From contig JAAXQD010000007.1 in NCBI GenBank assembly GCA_012974475.1, positions 1 to 11,364 of the forward strand: DNA of 11,364 nucleotides, read 5' to 3'. Below are positions 1 through 8,121 of the stretch, piece by piece. Each line of letters begins with the position of its first letter. Position 1 is the first letter of the stretch. The position numbers and the translations under genes were made by a program. Source of the DNA: Desulfobacterales bacterium (lineage in GTDB: Bacteria; Desulfobacterota; Desulfobacteria; Desulfobacterales; UBA11574). Below the pieces are notes generated by a model, which was given only the letters and a program-made list of their open reading frames with translations, made no database searches and was not told the DNA's origin.

Positions 1-70
1 CGTTTGAATTTATTCAGTTTTGATGATAGGTTAGAGTATCCATCAGTTCTCACAATAAATAAAAAATAAT

Positions 71-75
71 GGAGG
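71..75 (+). promoter_or_regulatory. Shine-Dalgarno site of the flavin reductase gene
   Basis: A perfect GGAGG lies nine bases before the ATG at 85. This is the clearest ribosome binding site in the window and fixes the start of the downstream gene. Confidence 0.8.
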
Positions 76-84
76 TTATATCAA

Positions 85-657
85 ATGGATAAGATCAACC
101 TGGGATCAACTATCCCCGCGTACCCCATGCCTGTTTCCCTTGTGGGAACCCATGTGAACGGCAAGCCGAACTTTTTGGCCGTTGCCTGGTTTACAATGGC
201 CAGCTATAAACCACCAAGGATTTCCATTTCCCTCGGGAAAGGCCATTTCAGCAATCCTGGAATTAAAGAGAATAAAACCTTCAGTGTTTGCCTGCCTTCA
301 GAGGATATGGTGGAAATAACCGATTATTGCGGAATTGTATCGGGTAAAAAAGATGACAAATCGGGAATCTTTGATCTTTTCTATGGAGAGCTGAAAACAG
401 CCCCAATGATCAAAGACTGTCCTTTAAACATGGAATGTAAGCTGATGGAAATCGTGGAGAGCGGTTTAAATGAAATCTTTATAGGCGAAATCGTGGGAAC
501 CTACACAGAAGAAAGATTTTTGACTGATGGTAAAATGGATTTTAGAAAAATGAAGCCCCTGATACTCTCACAACCAGACACCTCCTATTGGAGCCTTGGG
601 AAGCCGGTGGCCAGGGCATGGAGCATAGGTAAAAGATACAAAGCCAAACTCAAGTAG
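85..657 (+). CDS. Flavin reductase-like / flavoredoxin-type FMN-binding protein
   Basis: This 190-residue protein belongs to the flavin reductase-like, FMN-binding split-barrel family and most resembles flavoredoxins of sulfate reducers (recognised from memory of the family). Supporting stretches are PMPVSLVGT near residues 14-22, a conserved core around 29-50 containing VAW and KPPRISISL, TFSVCLPSEDM at 65-75, and DYCGIVSGKK at 80-89, the usual flavin-binding loop. Length is normal for the family. It has no signal peptide or membrane segment, so it should be cytoplasmic. Family members bind FMN and pass electrons to or from small redox partners, but the partner cannot be read from this sequence. 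The start is set by GGAGG nine bases upstream. It is not obviously co-transcribed with anything here, since the next gene is on the other strand. The exact physiological role is open. Confidence 0.88.
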   Translation: MDKINLGSTIPAYPMPVSLVGTHVNGKPNFLAVAWFTMASYKPPRISISLGKGHFSNPGIKENKTFSVCLPSEDMVEITDYCGIVSGKKDDKSGIFDLFYGELKTAPMIKDCPLNMECKLMEIVESGLNEIFIGEIVGTYTEERFLTDGKMDFRKMKPLILSQPDTSYWSLGKPVARAWSIGKRYKAKLK

Positions 658-894
658 CACCGTTAGCAAGAAGAAAGCCAACACTCGAATAACTCAATAG
701 ACCTGGGTGCCCCTAAGTTTCTAAAGTTCATGAATATAAACAAAAATCACCACAGGATTTGATCGTTCCAGATATCTCTCCAGCCCCTCCGGATATCAGC
801 TAACCAGCCAGAAGTTGACAATATCATCCACCTCAAAAATCTCAAATATGTCTGACTACGGCCTGGCAAGGAGATAAAATACAGATAGGTGATT
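658..894. other. Gene-free spacer between convergent genes
   Basis: This 237-base spacer lies between the ends of two convergent genes. I see no hairpin followed by a T run on either strand. On the reverse strand one frame gives three fairly protein-like segments separated by stops (for example YPEGLERYLERSNP, around 730-780), which could be gene debris or chance. No recognisable gene or RNA was found. Confidence 0.5.
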
Positions 895-1862
895 TCAGCT
901 CTTTTTCAAATAGAACGCTTTTATTTTCTCTACAACATACTCTAACTGGGCATCTGAAAGTTCAGGATATATCGGTAGGGCCAGAGTGTGTAAGGCTGCA
1001 TGCTCGGCAACGGAAAAATCGCCTGTTTTGTAATTCAGATGGGAAAAACATTTTTGAAGATGCATGGGAACCGGATAATAAATTTCCGTACCGATGCCGG
1101 CATCATTTAAAAAAACTTTACGGAAACAACAGCCGCCTGAAACGCATCCAGTCGGAAGTTTCCTCCGATCAATGAATGATAATACTTGGGGTGGGAACCA
1201 TGTCCCCGGAGCATTCTTAATTTTTCATATAGTTTTTCCGAACCCGTTGTTACGATTCCGCCGTCTCCGAAAGCACCCAGGTTTTTAGAAGGAAAAAAGG
1301 AAAAACAGCCGAAATCGCCCATGGATCCTGCCCGCTTTCCGTTGTATTCGGCCCCGATGGCCTGGGCAGCATCTTCAATAACAACAAGATTGTAATCTTT
1401 GCATATCTTTAGAATGGGGTCCATGTCCGCACATTGGCCATACAGATGAACCGGAACGACGCCTTTCAGTCTCGCCAGTTCTGCGCGGGGCATGGCATCT
1501 ATGGTTCGTTCCAGACCTTCTGGAGACATATTATATGTTTCAGGATCAATGTCCACAAAGATCGGCCTGGCGCCGACACGAGATATGGAACCTACCGTAG
1601 CAAAAAAAGTGTGCGGAACGGTTATCACGGTGTTTTGGCTGTCGATATCCGACACCATCAGTGAAATCAATAGGGCATCTGTTCCGGATGAAACGCCAAC
1701 GGCATACTTGGAAAAGCAATAATCGGCAATCTCTTTCTCAAGGGACTCAACTCTAGGCCCCAGAATAAAATATTGGCTTTCAAAAACTTCATGCGCGGCC
1801 TTAAGTATCTCGTCTTTTATAACGCTATATTGACCTTTTAAGTCGAGTAGAGGGACTTTCAT
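895..1862 (-). pseudogene. Broken DegT/DnrJ/EryC1-family PLP aminotransferase
   Basis: The family comprises PLP-dependent sugar aminotransferases that act on nucleotide-linked keto-sugars in surface polysaccharide or antibiotic-sugar synthesis. The N-terminal part (1862 down to 1107, 251 residues) opens with MKVPLLDLKGQYSVIKDEI and carries the SSGTDAL phosphate loop (58-64), VIEDAAQAIGA (161-171) and the PLP lysine K193 in SFFPSKNLGAFGDGG. It stops at 1107-1109 just after RLDAFQAAVVSVK. A second piece, in another frame from about 1113 to the stop at 895-897, encodes the family C-terminus (NDAGIGTEIYYPVP, then TLALPIYPEL). In intact relatives some 50-60 residues (my estimate from a usual length near 370-380) separate these parts, so an internal deletion that changed the frame best explains both defects. 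The ATG at 1862 is chosen because family proteins begin there; the frame stays open to 1970, but those residues do not look like family sequence. An assembly error remains possible. Confidence 0.8.
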
Positions 1863-2002
1863 TGTGTTATCAAATATCCTTGTTTTTTTGTTGGTGCGAC
1901 TTCCGGGTTTGACACTATTTAGAAACGGATTGTCCGGATGTGAAAATCTTGTAAGGGATAAAATTTGCAAATATCACCTTGAACCATTTGCAGGGATTTC
2001 TT

Positions 2003-5000
2003 TCATCTCCTGCTTCTCCGGCTCCCATTATAACCGTTTGAGTCTGATGAAAATTCAGTAGGTTCACAGATGGTTTCAGCAGCATTGTATCCGAGAAGCC
2101 GATTCACTTCACGGATTAATGACGAACCGGCCTTTAATTTCATTGCGTCAGACAGGGCAATGGTGGTGTCTGTTTTTTCAGGATCCAGCAGATGAACGTA
2201 CCCTCGGCAGGAACCCGGATACCTGCTAAATATCCCTTTTAATTGTTCAAGTAATGCTTTGTCTGTGCGGGTAATGTCAAGATTAAAATGGATGCTAGTT
2301 GACCATGTCTCCTCGGCTTTATCCATGGGAATCAGCGTATCTGCCAATATCTTAACCGAGTTTTCATCCTTTTGCAGATGTCCTCGAACCAAGATGGCGC
2401 TGTCGTCTGTTAAAAGATCGTAAACTTTGGCATAAAGAGTAGAAAAAACGATAATTTCCACCGAGCCATGCAGGTCCTCAAGGGTAACAAATGCCATTAA
2501 ATCGCCCTTTTTGGTCTTTATAATTTTGGTGCTTCTGATCATACCGCCGATCCTCACGGCATCACCATCATTTTGTTCCTTCAGGGTTGATGAGTTGGTG
2601 TTCGCAAACTTCTCCAGAATATCTTCGTATTCGCTCAAAGGATGTCCGGTAATATAGAACCCAAGGGATTCCTTTTCAAATGCTAAAAGCTGTTTCTCAT
2701 CCCATTCGTCGATTTCGGACATGTTAGGTAAGTTAATGGCAAACTGATCTGCCTTTAGATCAAACAAGCTAATTTGCGGATCTGCCTTTTCTTTCTGAAG
2801 TCTCTGGCCGTAATCCACACAGTCCTCCAAAGACGCCATCATTCGCGAACGAAAGGCCTCTGTGGAATCAAACGCACCACATTTTATTAGACCTTCAATA
2901 ACCCGCTTATTGACTTTTTTCAGGTCCACACGTTCGCAGAACTCAAACTGCGAAGAAAACTTTCCATCATTCCTTGCCGCAACAATCGATTCAATGGCAT
3001 TTTCACCGACATTTTTTACCGCAGCCAGTCCGAACCTGATTTTTGATCCGATCACGGTAAACGCCTTATCGCTTTCATTGATGTCCGGGGGCAGGACTTC
3101 AATGCCTTGACTGCGACATTCGGCAATATATTTCACAACACCATCCGTAGAATGCATTTCGCTGGTCAGTAATGACGCCACAAACTCCACGGGGAAATGA
3201 GCTTTAAGAAAAGCAGTCTGATAAGCAATCATCGCATAGGCCGCACTATGGGATTTGTTGAATCCATATCCTCCAAATTTTTCCATGAAATAAAATATTT
3301 TTCCGGCCTTGTCAGCCGGAATGCCGTTGTCGATAGCCCCCTGCATAAACCGTTCCCTGTGCATGGCCATAATCTCAGGAATCTTCTTCCCCATCGCTTT
3401 CCGCAGGTCGTCGGCCTCAGCCATGGAATAATTGGCCAGTTCTCCGGCAATCTTCATAACCTGTTCCTGATAAACGATAACCCCGTATGTCTCTTTCAAA
3501 ATCGGTTCAAGCTGTGGGACAAGGTACTCCACCTTTTTTTTGCCGTGCTTTCGGACCACAAAATCATCGACCATTCCGCTGTCCAGAGGTCCGGGCCGAT
3601 ACAGGGCAACCAGTGCGATGATTTCATCAAAGGATTCCGGCTTTAATCTCACCAGTAAATCTTTCATCCCGGAGCTCTCCAACTGGAACACCCCGGTTGT
3701 CTCTCCGGACGCAAGAAGACGATAGGTGGCAGGATCGTTAAAATCGAGGTTTGAAAGATCGGGAGGCGTGCCGCCCTGTGCGGCAATAAGCTCAAGGGTA
3801 TTTGCGATAACCGTTAGATTGCGAAGACCCAAAAAATCAAATTTTACAAGACCAATCTTTTCAACACATTTCATGTCGAACTGGGTCACCACCTCGCCTT
3901 TTTTACCTTTGTAGAGGGGCATATATTCCGTCAGTGCCCGGTCAGCGATGACCACCCCGGCTGCGTGTGTTGAGGCATGCCGCGGAAGCCCTTCCAATAC
4001 GCGGCAAATACTGATAAGGTCGGCAACTTCCGGTTTCTTTTTTGCCAGATTTTTAAGTCTCGGCTCCTGCTCAAGCGCATTGTCAAGACTGATGTTCAAT
4101 ACATCAGGCACCATTTTAGCAATGGCATCCACTTCGTTAAGGGGTATATCCAATGCACGGCCCACGTCTCGAATTACAGCCCGGGTTTTTAGCTTTCCGA
4201 AAGTGATAATCTGGGCGACAAAATCACCCCCACCGTATTTCTCGATCACATATTTGAAGACATCTTCCCTGCCGTTTATACAAAAGTCGACATCAATATC
4301 CGGCATGCTTTTACGGGCAGGGTTGAGAAAACGCTCAAAAATGAGACCGTGCTCAATGGGGTCCAGGTCCGTAATTCCAAGGGAATAGGCAACAAGGCTT
4401 CCTGCAGCCGACCCCCTTCCAGGTCCAACAGGAATACCTTTTTTCTTGGCATAGCGGATAAAATCAGCAACAATTAAAAAATACCCTGAAAACCCCATGG
4501 ATTTGATGAGGTTAATTTCATTCTCGATGCGGTCAACATAAAGTTTTTCATCAATATCAGGATTCTTTGTCTTTATCCGCTGTAATAAAGCTTTAAATCC
4601 ATCCCTGACCATCTGTTCGAAAACTTCATCTACGGTATGATCCGGTGAAACATCAAATTTCGGGAAATGATATGAATTAAAGTCGAATTCAAGGTTGCAA
4701 CGTTTGGCGATGTTTACGGAGTTCTCAAGGGCACCCGGATAATCCCTAAAAGCATCATACATTTCAGCTTTGGATTTTAAATAGAGTTGATCGGTTCCAA
4801 ACTTCAGGCGATCGGTTTCATGCACCGTCTTTCCGGTCTGCACGCACAATAGAACATCATGGGCACGAACATCCGCTTTGTCGAGATAATGACAATCGTT
4901 CGAAGCAACCAGAGGAATGGAGAGTCTTTGACTCATATCCAAAAGTGCTCGGTTCACCGATTCCTGAACATCGATACCGTTATTTTGAACCTCAAGGAAA

Positions 5001-5524
5001 AAATTTCCTTCACCCAAGACATCAAGGTAAAAGAGCGCGGCTTTATCCGCCTGATCAATTCGGCCGTCTTGAATCAATCGGGGGATTTCACCGTGAAGAC
5101 ATGCGGATAGACCGATAAGTCCCTTGCTGTGGTGTTTTAATACTTTTTTGTCGATGCGGGGTTTGTAATAAAATCCTTCTAGTTGGGCAATGGTGCATAA
5201 TTTGCACAGATTGCGATAGCCTTCCCGATTTTCGGCCAGAAGGATGAGATGTGAAAGTCCACCTTTATCCAGTGAAGTTTTATCTTTAAGGCCCCTTGGA
5301 GCCAGATAGCACTCGCAACCTATAATCGGTTTTATTCCGGCGTTGTTGGCCTGCTCATAAAACGTCAAGGCGCCGAACATGGTGCCATGATCGGTGATCG
5401 CCACAGCATCCATGTCAAAATCAGCCACGCGCTTTAACAGGCGATCAATCCGAATGGCCCCGTCCAGAAGGCTGTACTGTGTGTGAACATGAAGGTGTAC
5501 GAAGTCAACTGCTTTATCAGTCAT
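2003..5524 (-). CDS. dnaE: DNA polymerase III subunit alpha
   Basis: This is the catalytic subunit of the replicative polymerase, 1173 residues against about 1160 in E. coli. Domains in order: an N-terminal PHP domain (about 5-215) with HLHVHT at 10-15 and ITDHG at 43-47; the Pol3 palm with GPGRGSAAGS (367-376), the catalytic acidic motif PDIDVDF (408-414) and D563 in KFDFLG; the thumb/fingers region with ALYRPGPLDSG (640-650) and GYGFNKSHSAAYA (752-764); helix-hairpin-helix residues near 835-885; a beta-clamp binding motif QISLF (917-921); and an OB fold (about 988-1067). All nine metal-ligand positions of the PHP domain appear to be kept. The start at 5524 gives the normal DnaE1 N-terminus, though no strong Shine-Dalgarno is seen. 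The C-terminus ends in an unusual basic tail, SRRSRR. It lies 102 bases downstream of guaB on the same strand with no visible terminator between, so co-transcription is likely. Confidence 0.97.
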   Translation of the reverse strand: MTDKAVDFVHLHVHTQYSLLDGAIRIDRLLKRVADFDMDAVAITDHGTMFGALTFYEQANNAGIKPIIGCECYLAPRGLKDKTSLDKGGLSHLILLAENREGYRNLCKLCTIAQLEGFYYKPRIDKKVLKHHSKGLIGLSACLHGEIPRLIQDGRIDQADKAALFYLDVLGEGNFFLEVQNNGIDVQESVNRALLDMSQRLSIPLVASNDCHYLDKADVRAHDVLLCVQTGKTVHETDRLKFGTDQLYLKSKAEMYDAFRDYPGALENSVNIAKRCNLEFDFNSYHFPKFDVSPDHTVDEVFEQMVRDGFKALLQRIKTKNPDIDEKLYVDRIENEINLIKSMGFSGYFLIVADFIRYAKKKGIPVGPGRGSAAGSLVAYSLGITDLDPIEHGLIFERFLNPARKSMPDIDVDFCINGREDVFKYVIEKYGGGDFVAQIITFGKLKTRAVIRDVGRALDIPLNEVDAIAKMVPDVLNISLDNALEQEPRLKNLAKKKPEVADLISICRVLEGLPRHASTHAAGVVIADRALTEYMPLYKGKKGEVVTQFDMKCVEKIGLVKFDFLGLRNLTVIANTLELIAAQGGTPPDLSNLDFNDPATYRLLASGETTGVFQLESSGMKDLLVRLKPESFDEIIALVALYRPGPLDSGMVDDFVVRKHGKKKVEYLVPQLEPILKETYGVIVYQEQVMKIAGELANYSMAEADDLRKAMGKKIPEIMAMHRERFMQGAIDNGIPADKAGKIFYFMEKFGGYGFNKSHSAAYAMIAYQTAFLKAHFPVEFVASLLTSEMHSTDGVVKYIAECRSQGIEVLPPDINESDKAFTVIGSKIRFGLAAVKNVGENAIESIVAARNDGKFSSQFEFCERVDLKKVNKRVIEGLIKCGAFDSTEAFRSRMMASLEDCVDYGQRLQKEKADPQISLFDLKADQFAINLPNMSEIDEWDEKQLLAFEKESLGFYITGHPLSEYEDILEKFANTNSSTLKEQNDGDAVRIGGMIRSTKIIKTKKGDLMAFVTLEDLHGSVEIIVFSTLYAKVYDLLTDDSAILVRGHLQKDENSVKILADTLIPMDKAEETWSTSIHFNLDITRTDKALLEQLKGIFSRYPGSCRGYVHLLDPEKTDTTIALSDAMKLKAGSSLIREVNRLLGYNAAETICEPTEFSSDSNGYNGSRRSRR

Positions 5525-5626
5525 TTTTAAACATCTTTTATTGGAACATTTCAGATTGATTAACCGACGAGGAAAACACGTATCGAAGGCATCTCATGGG
5601 AAAAAGAGCCTGTTTCAAATAGAAAA

Positions 5627-7090
5627 CTAGTCGAGGCGGTAATTGGGCGCTTCTTTGGTAATAATCACATCATGGACATGGCTTTCACGCATCCCTGCGG
5701 CGGTTATTTTAATAAAGCGGGTCTTTTCTCGGAGTTCATCTAGCGTACGGCACCCCACGTATCCCATACCCGCCTTTAATCCGCCAATGAGCTGAAAAAT
5801 ATTGTCCGACAAAGTGCCTCGGTAGGGAACTCTGCCGACGATACCTTCCGGAACCAGTTTGTCGCCCTGGGGATCTTCTCCCTGGTAGTATCTGTCCCGG
5901 CTTCCTTTTTGCATGGCTTCAATGGATCCCATACCCCTATAGGACTTGTAACTTCGGCCCTGATAAATAACAAGCTCACCCGGACTCTCTTCGGTTCCGG
6001 CAAAAAGGCTGCCGATCATCACCACATGGGCACCGGCACCAATGGCTTTGGTGACATCACCTGAAAATTTGACACCGCCGTCGGCAATCAAAGGAATGCC
6101 TGTTTTATGGTATACCGTCCTGCAGTTCATAATGGCTGTGATCTGTGGCACACCGACACCAGCGACAATGCGTGTGGTGCAGATTGAACCGGGTCCAATG
6201 CCGATCTTAACACCGTCGACACCGGCTTTGATCAACGCTTCGGCCCCATCCGCTAAACCGACATTTCCTGCGATCAGCTCAATATCCTTGAAATTACTTT
6301 TCAAGTTTTTTACAGCCTCAATTACATTTTTCGAATGTCCATGGGAGGTATCAATGAGAATCACATCCGCGCCGGCCTGCAAAAGATTCTCCGTGCGTTC
6401 TTCCATATCAGGTCCGACACCCACAGCGGCCCCGACTCTGAGTCTACCCAGCGAGTCCTTGCAAGCTTTCGGGTATTTTTTAATCTTTTCAATATCTTTT
6501 ATTGTTATCATGCCGATCAGACGGTTTTTGTCATCCACCACGAGCAACTTTTCAATCCGGTGTTTATGAAGCAGTTTTTTAGAATCTTCCAGAGTAATCC
6601 CTTCAGAGACGGTAACAAGGTTTTCTTTTGTCATGACTTCAGAAATCTTTTTTTCGAGATCTGTTTCAAATCGAAGATCCCTGTTTGTTACGATGCCCGC
6701 CAATTGATCTTCTTGGGTTACCGGAACCCCTGAAATGCGATACTTTTCCATCAGGTTCAACACTTCATGGACGAGCTGGTCCGGATGAATCGTCACCGGA
6801 TTAACAATCATACCGCTTTCAGATTTTTTCACCTTGTCAACTTCAACAGCCTGACTTTTTATGCTCAAGTTGCGGTGTATAAAACCGATTCCTCCTTCGC
6901 GTGCCATGCTTATTGCGGCGCGAGACTCAGTTACGGTATCCATCGCAGCGCTGACAAGGGGAATGTTTAAATCAATATTTTTTGTTAAATGTGTTCGGGT
7001 GTCAACATCGAGCGGCAATACATCAGAATAGCCCGGAAGTAACAAGACATCGTCAAAAGAAAAAGCCTCTTCAGGCGGCACTTTTTTCAT
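5627..7090 (-). CDS. guaB: Inosine-5'-monophosphate dehydrogenase
   Basis: It converts IMP to XMP with NAD+, the first committed step of GTP synthesis, in the cytoplasm. With the start at 7090 the protein has 487 residues (E. coli 488). Visible motifs: FSFDDVLLLPGYSDVLP at the N-terminus; two CBS domains inserted at about 93-205 (ISGVPV and IEKLLVVD are typical); the IMP-binding loop GPGSICTTR with the catalytic cysteine C304; IADGGVKFSGD (335-345); GMGSIEAM (387-394); and the mobile flap RYYQG with R400-Y401. A longer frame opens at 7171, but its 27 extra residues are basic and unlike the family, and a GGGGG Shine-Dalgarno sits five bases before the ATG at 7090, so the shorter start is chosen. 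It heads a probable guaB-dnaE transcript. No purine riboswitch was recognised in the leader. Confidence 0.97.
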   Translation of the reverse strand: MKKVPPEEAFSFDDVLLLPGYSDVLPLDVDTRTHLTKNIDLNIPLVSAAMDTVTESRAAISMAREGGIGFIHRNLSIKSQAVEVDKVKKSESGMIVNPVTIHPDQLVHEVLNLMEKYRISGVPVTQEDQLAGIVTNRDLRFETDLEKKISEVMTKENLVTVSEGITLEDSKKLLHKHRIEKLLVVDDKNRLIGMITIKDIEKIKKYPKACKDSLGRLRVGAAVGVGPDMEERTENLLQAGADVILIDTSHGHSKNVIEAVKNLKSNFKDIELIAGNVGLADGAEALIKAGVDGVKIGIGPGSICTTRIVAGVGVPQITAIMNCRTVYHKTGIPLIADGGVKFSGDVTKAIGAGAHVVMIGSLFAGTEESPGELVIYQGRSYKSYRGMGSIEAMQKGSRDRYYQGEDPQGDKLVPEGIVGRVPYRGTLSDNIFQLIGGLKAGMGYVGCRTLDELREKTRFIKITAAGMRESHVHDVIITKEAPNYRLD

Positions 7091-7095
7091 GAATT

Positions 7096-7100
7096 CCCCC
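7096..7100 (-). promoter_or_regulatory. Shine-Dalgarno site deciding the guaB start
   Basis: On the reverse strand a run GGGGG precedes AATTC and then the ATG at 7090. The five-base spacing supports initiation at 7090 rather than at the upstream in-frame ATGs at 7171 and 7102. Confidence 0.65.
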
Positions 7101-7329
7101 ATTAACCTTGAACTTATTAATTGGTTCTTTTTCGTGCTTTCGTAATTGATACGTCTTTTTCGGTTTTCCATCTCCAGCCGATCCAGACGGGGTGTTTTTC
7201 AGCTTTAAGATTTTTACGAAGACGAATAACAAATAGATTTGTCTTTTGCAATCTTTATTAGCCCGCATTTCATCAGATACTGTAACTCCATGAAAATATT
7301 TTAAATAAAAACCTTTCGAACTTATTGGC

Positions 7330-7371
7330 CGGATATTTTAGATCACTGCCTTGACATTATGCCAATATCCG
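7330..7371. repeat. Imperfectly placed inverted repeat flanking a -35 box
   Basis: CGGATATT at 7330-7337 is matched by its exact complement AATATCCG at 7364-7371, an eight-base inverted repeat with a 26-base gap. The TTGACA at 7351-7356 lies between the arms. It could be an operator, but chance is not excluded. Confidence 0.35.
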
Positions 7372-7380
7372 TAATAGATA
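7351..7380 (+). promoter_or_regulatory. Candidate sigma-70 promoter for the YrdC-like gene
   Basis: A perfect TTGACA (7351-7356) is followed after 18 bases by TAGATA (7375-7380); GATAAT at 7377-7382 is a better -10 match but with a long 20-base spacer. The orientation and distance (about 125 bases before the ATG at 7513) suit the downstream gene. The -10 is weak, so this is tentative. Confidence 0.4.
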
Positions 7381-7476
7381 ATGCACCCAGATTATTCGAA
7401 CCAAACCCATAAACATCAACCCAAGGCTCAAAATTAAACCCGCAGAAATGATTTGATAAAACCAGGTTAAGATGAA

Positions 7477-7489
7477 CGGCCATTGGCCG
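7477..7489. repeat. Short palindrome just before the YrdC-like start
   Basis: CGGCCATTGGCCG is a 13-base palindrome with a single central base, ending 23 bases before the ATG. As RNA it could form a five-pair stem with a three-base loop close to the translation start. It has no T run and is not a terminator. Confidence 0.4.
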
Positions 7490-7512
7490 GCGGATGAAAA
7501 AAAAGCGTTGCC

Positions 7513-8121
7513 ATGTTATTTAAAATAAACCCCAAAAACCCCCAGGAACGACTTTTAACAAAGGTGGTTGAAATACTCAAAAAAGGTGGCATCATCGCCT
7601 ACCCAACCGATACCTATTATGGCATCGGATGTGACATCATGAACAAAAATTCGATAGAGAAAATTTACCAGTTAAAACAGCGAAATAAAACCAAACCATT
7701 TAGTTTTATCTGTTCAGGGCTTAAAAATATCAGCAACTACGCTAAAGTTTCAAACTATGCCTACAAAACCATGAAACGTCTTCTCCCCGGTCCTTACACT
7801 TTTGTGCTGGAAGGATCGAAGTTGGTTCCCAAAATCATGCTGACCAAGCGGAAAACCGCGGGAATCCGCGTACCGGATAATATAATTTGCCTGGCGCTGG
7901 TGAACGCGCTGGGAAATCCGATTATCACTACCAGTGCGACAATGCCGGATGGCACAATTTTTTATGACCCGTCACTTATCGAAGATTTTTTTGGTCGTAG
8001 AATCGATGTGGTAATTGATGGGGGACCGGTTTCAGGACACCCATCAAGTGTCATATCCTTAATCGACGATTTTCCAGAAATCATCCGGGAAGGTCTGGGT
8101 GATGTGAGTGTTTTTGCGTAA
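7513..8121 (+). CDS. Sua5/YciO/YrdC-family protein, YciO-like
   Basis: The family includes TsaC/Sua5, which makes threonylcarbamoyl-AMP from threonine, bicarbonate and ATP for the t6A37 modification of ANN-decoding tRNAs, and YciO, a paralogue of less certain function. This 202-residue protein matches the YciO layout in length and opening (INPKNPQERL at 5-14, then PTDTYYGIGC at 31-40). Family motifs are KQRNKTKPF (55-63), LPGPYTF (91-97), KRKTAGIRVP (112-121), TTSAT (139-143), SSVI (179-182 region) and IREGLGDV (191-198). The substrate loop K-x-R...KP is TsaC-like, but the usual S-x-N motif reads SAT, as if YciO-like. An in-frame stop at 7495-7497 makes 7513 the first usable ATG; no good Shine-Dalgarno precedes it. 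It converges on sppA. Family assignment is firm; whether it makes threonylcarbamoyl-AMP is unproven. Confidence 0.9.
   Translation: MLFKINPKNPQERLLTKVVEILKKGGIIAYPTDTYYGIGCDIMNKNSIEKIYQLKQRNKTKPFSFICSGLKNISNYAKVSNYAYKTMKRLLPGPYTFVLEGSKLVPKIMLTKRKTAGIRVPDNIICLALVNALGNPIITTSATMPDGTIFYDPSLIEDFFGRRIDVVIDGGPVSGHPSSVISLIDDFPEIIREGLGDVSVFA

Larger units (their letters stand above)
7091..7512. other. Divergent intergenic region between guaB and the YrdC-like gene
   Basis: This 422-base spacer must hold the promoters of both divergent genes. For the rightward gene there is a perfect TTGACA and an inverted repeat around it (separate entry). For guaB the best reverse-strand candidate I see is weak: TTGCAA and TATTCG with 17-base spacing around 7220-7250. 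Several short open frames cross the region, but none has a ribosome binding site or a recognisable product. No riboswitch or tRNA was recognised. Confidence 0.5.

Noticed and set aside
1103..1118. A simple homopolymer sequencing error as the sole cause of the aminotransferase frameshift
   Set aside because: Adding one T would join the frames but would still leave about 50-60 conserved family residues missing.
1863..1970. Extended N-terminus of the aminotransferase frame up to 1970
   Set aside because: The 36 extra residues do not resemble the family, whose proteins start at MKVPLLDLKGQY; 1862 is the better start.
1963..1972. Ten-base palindrome ATTTGCAAAT between dnaE and the aminotransferase
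   Set aside because: It is too short and AT-rich to be called an operator or terminator, and no T run follows.
3948..4388. Long forward frames inside dnaE (for example 146 codons at 3948-4388)
   Set aside because: They lie antisense to highly conserved polymerase sequence and are shadows of its codon use, with no motif or ribosome binding site.
6042..6569. A 175-codon forward frame antisense to guaB
   Set aside because: It mirrors the conserved IMP dehydrogenase core and has no independent support.
7091..7268. Short reverse-strand frames in the guaB leader, including a basic peptide of about 44 codons starting at a TTG
   Set aside because: There is no ATG with a Shine-Dalgarno, the frames overlap each other and the guaB leader, and none resembles a known leader peptide.
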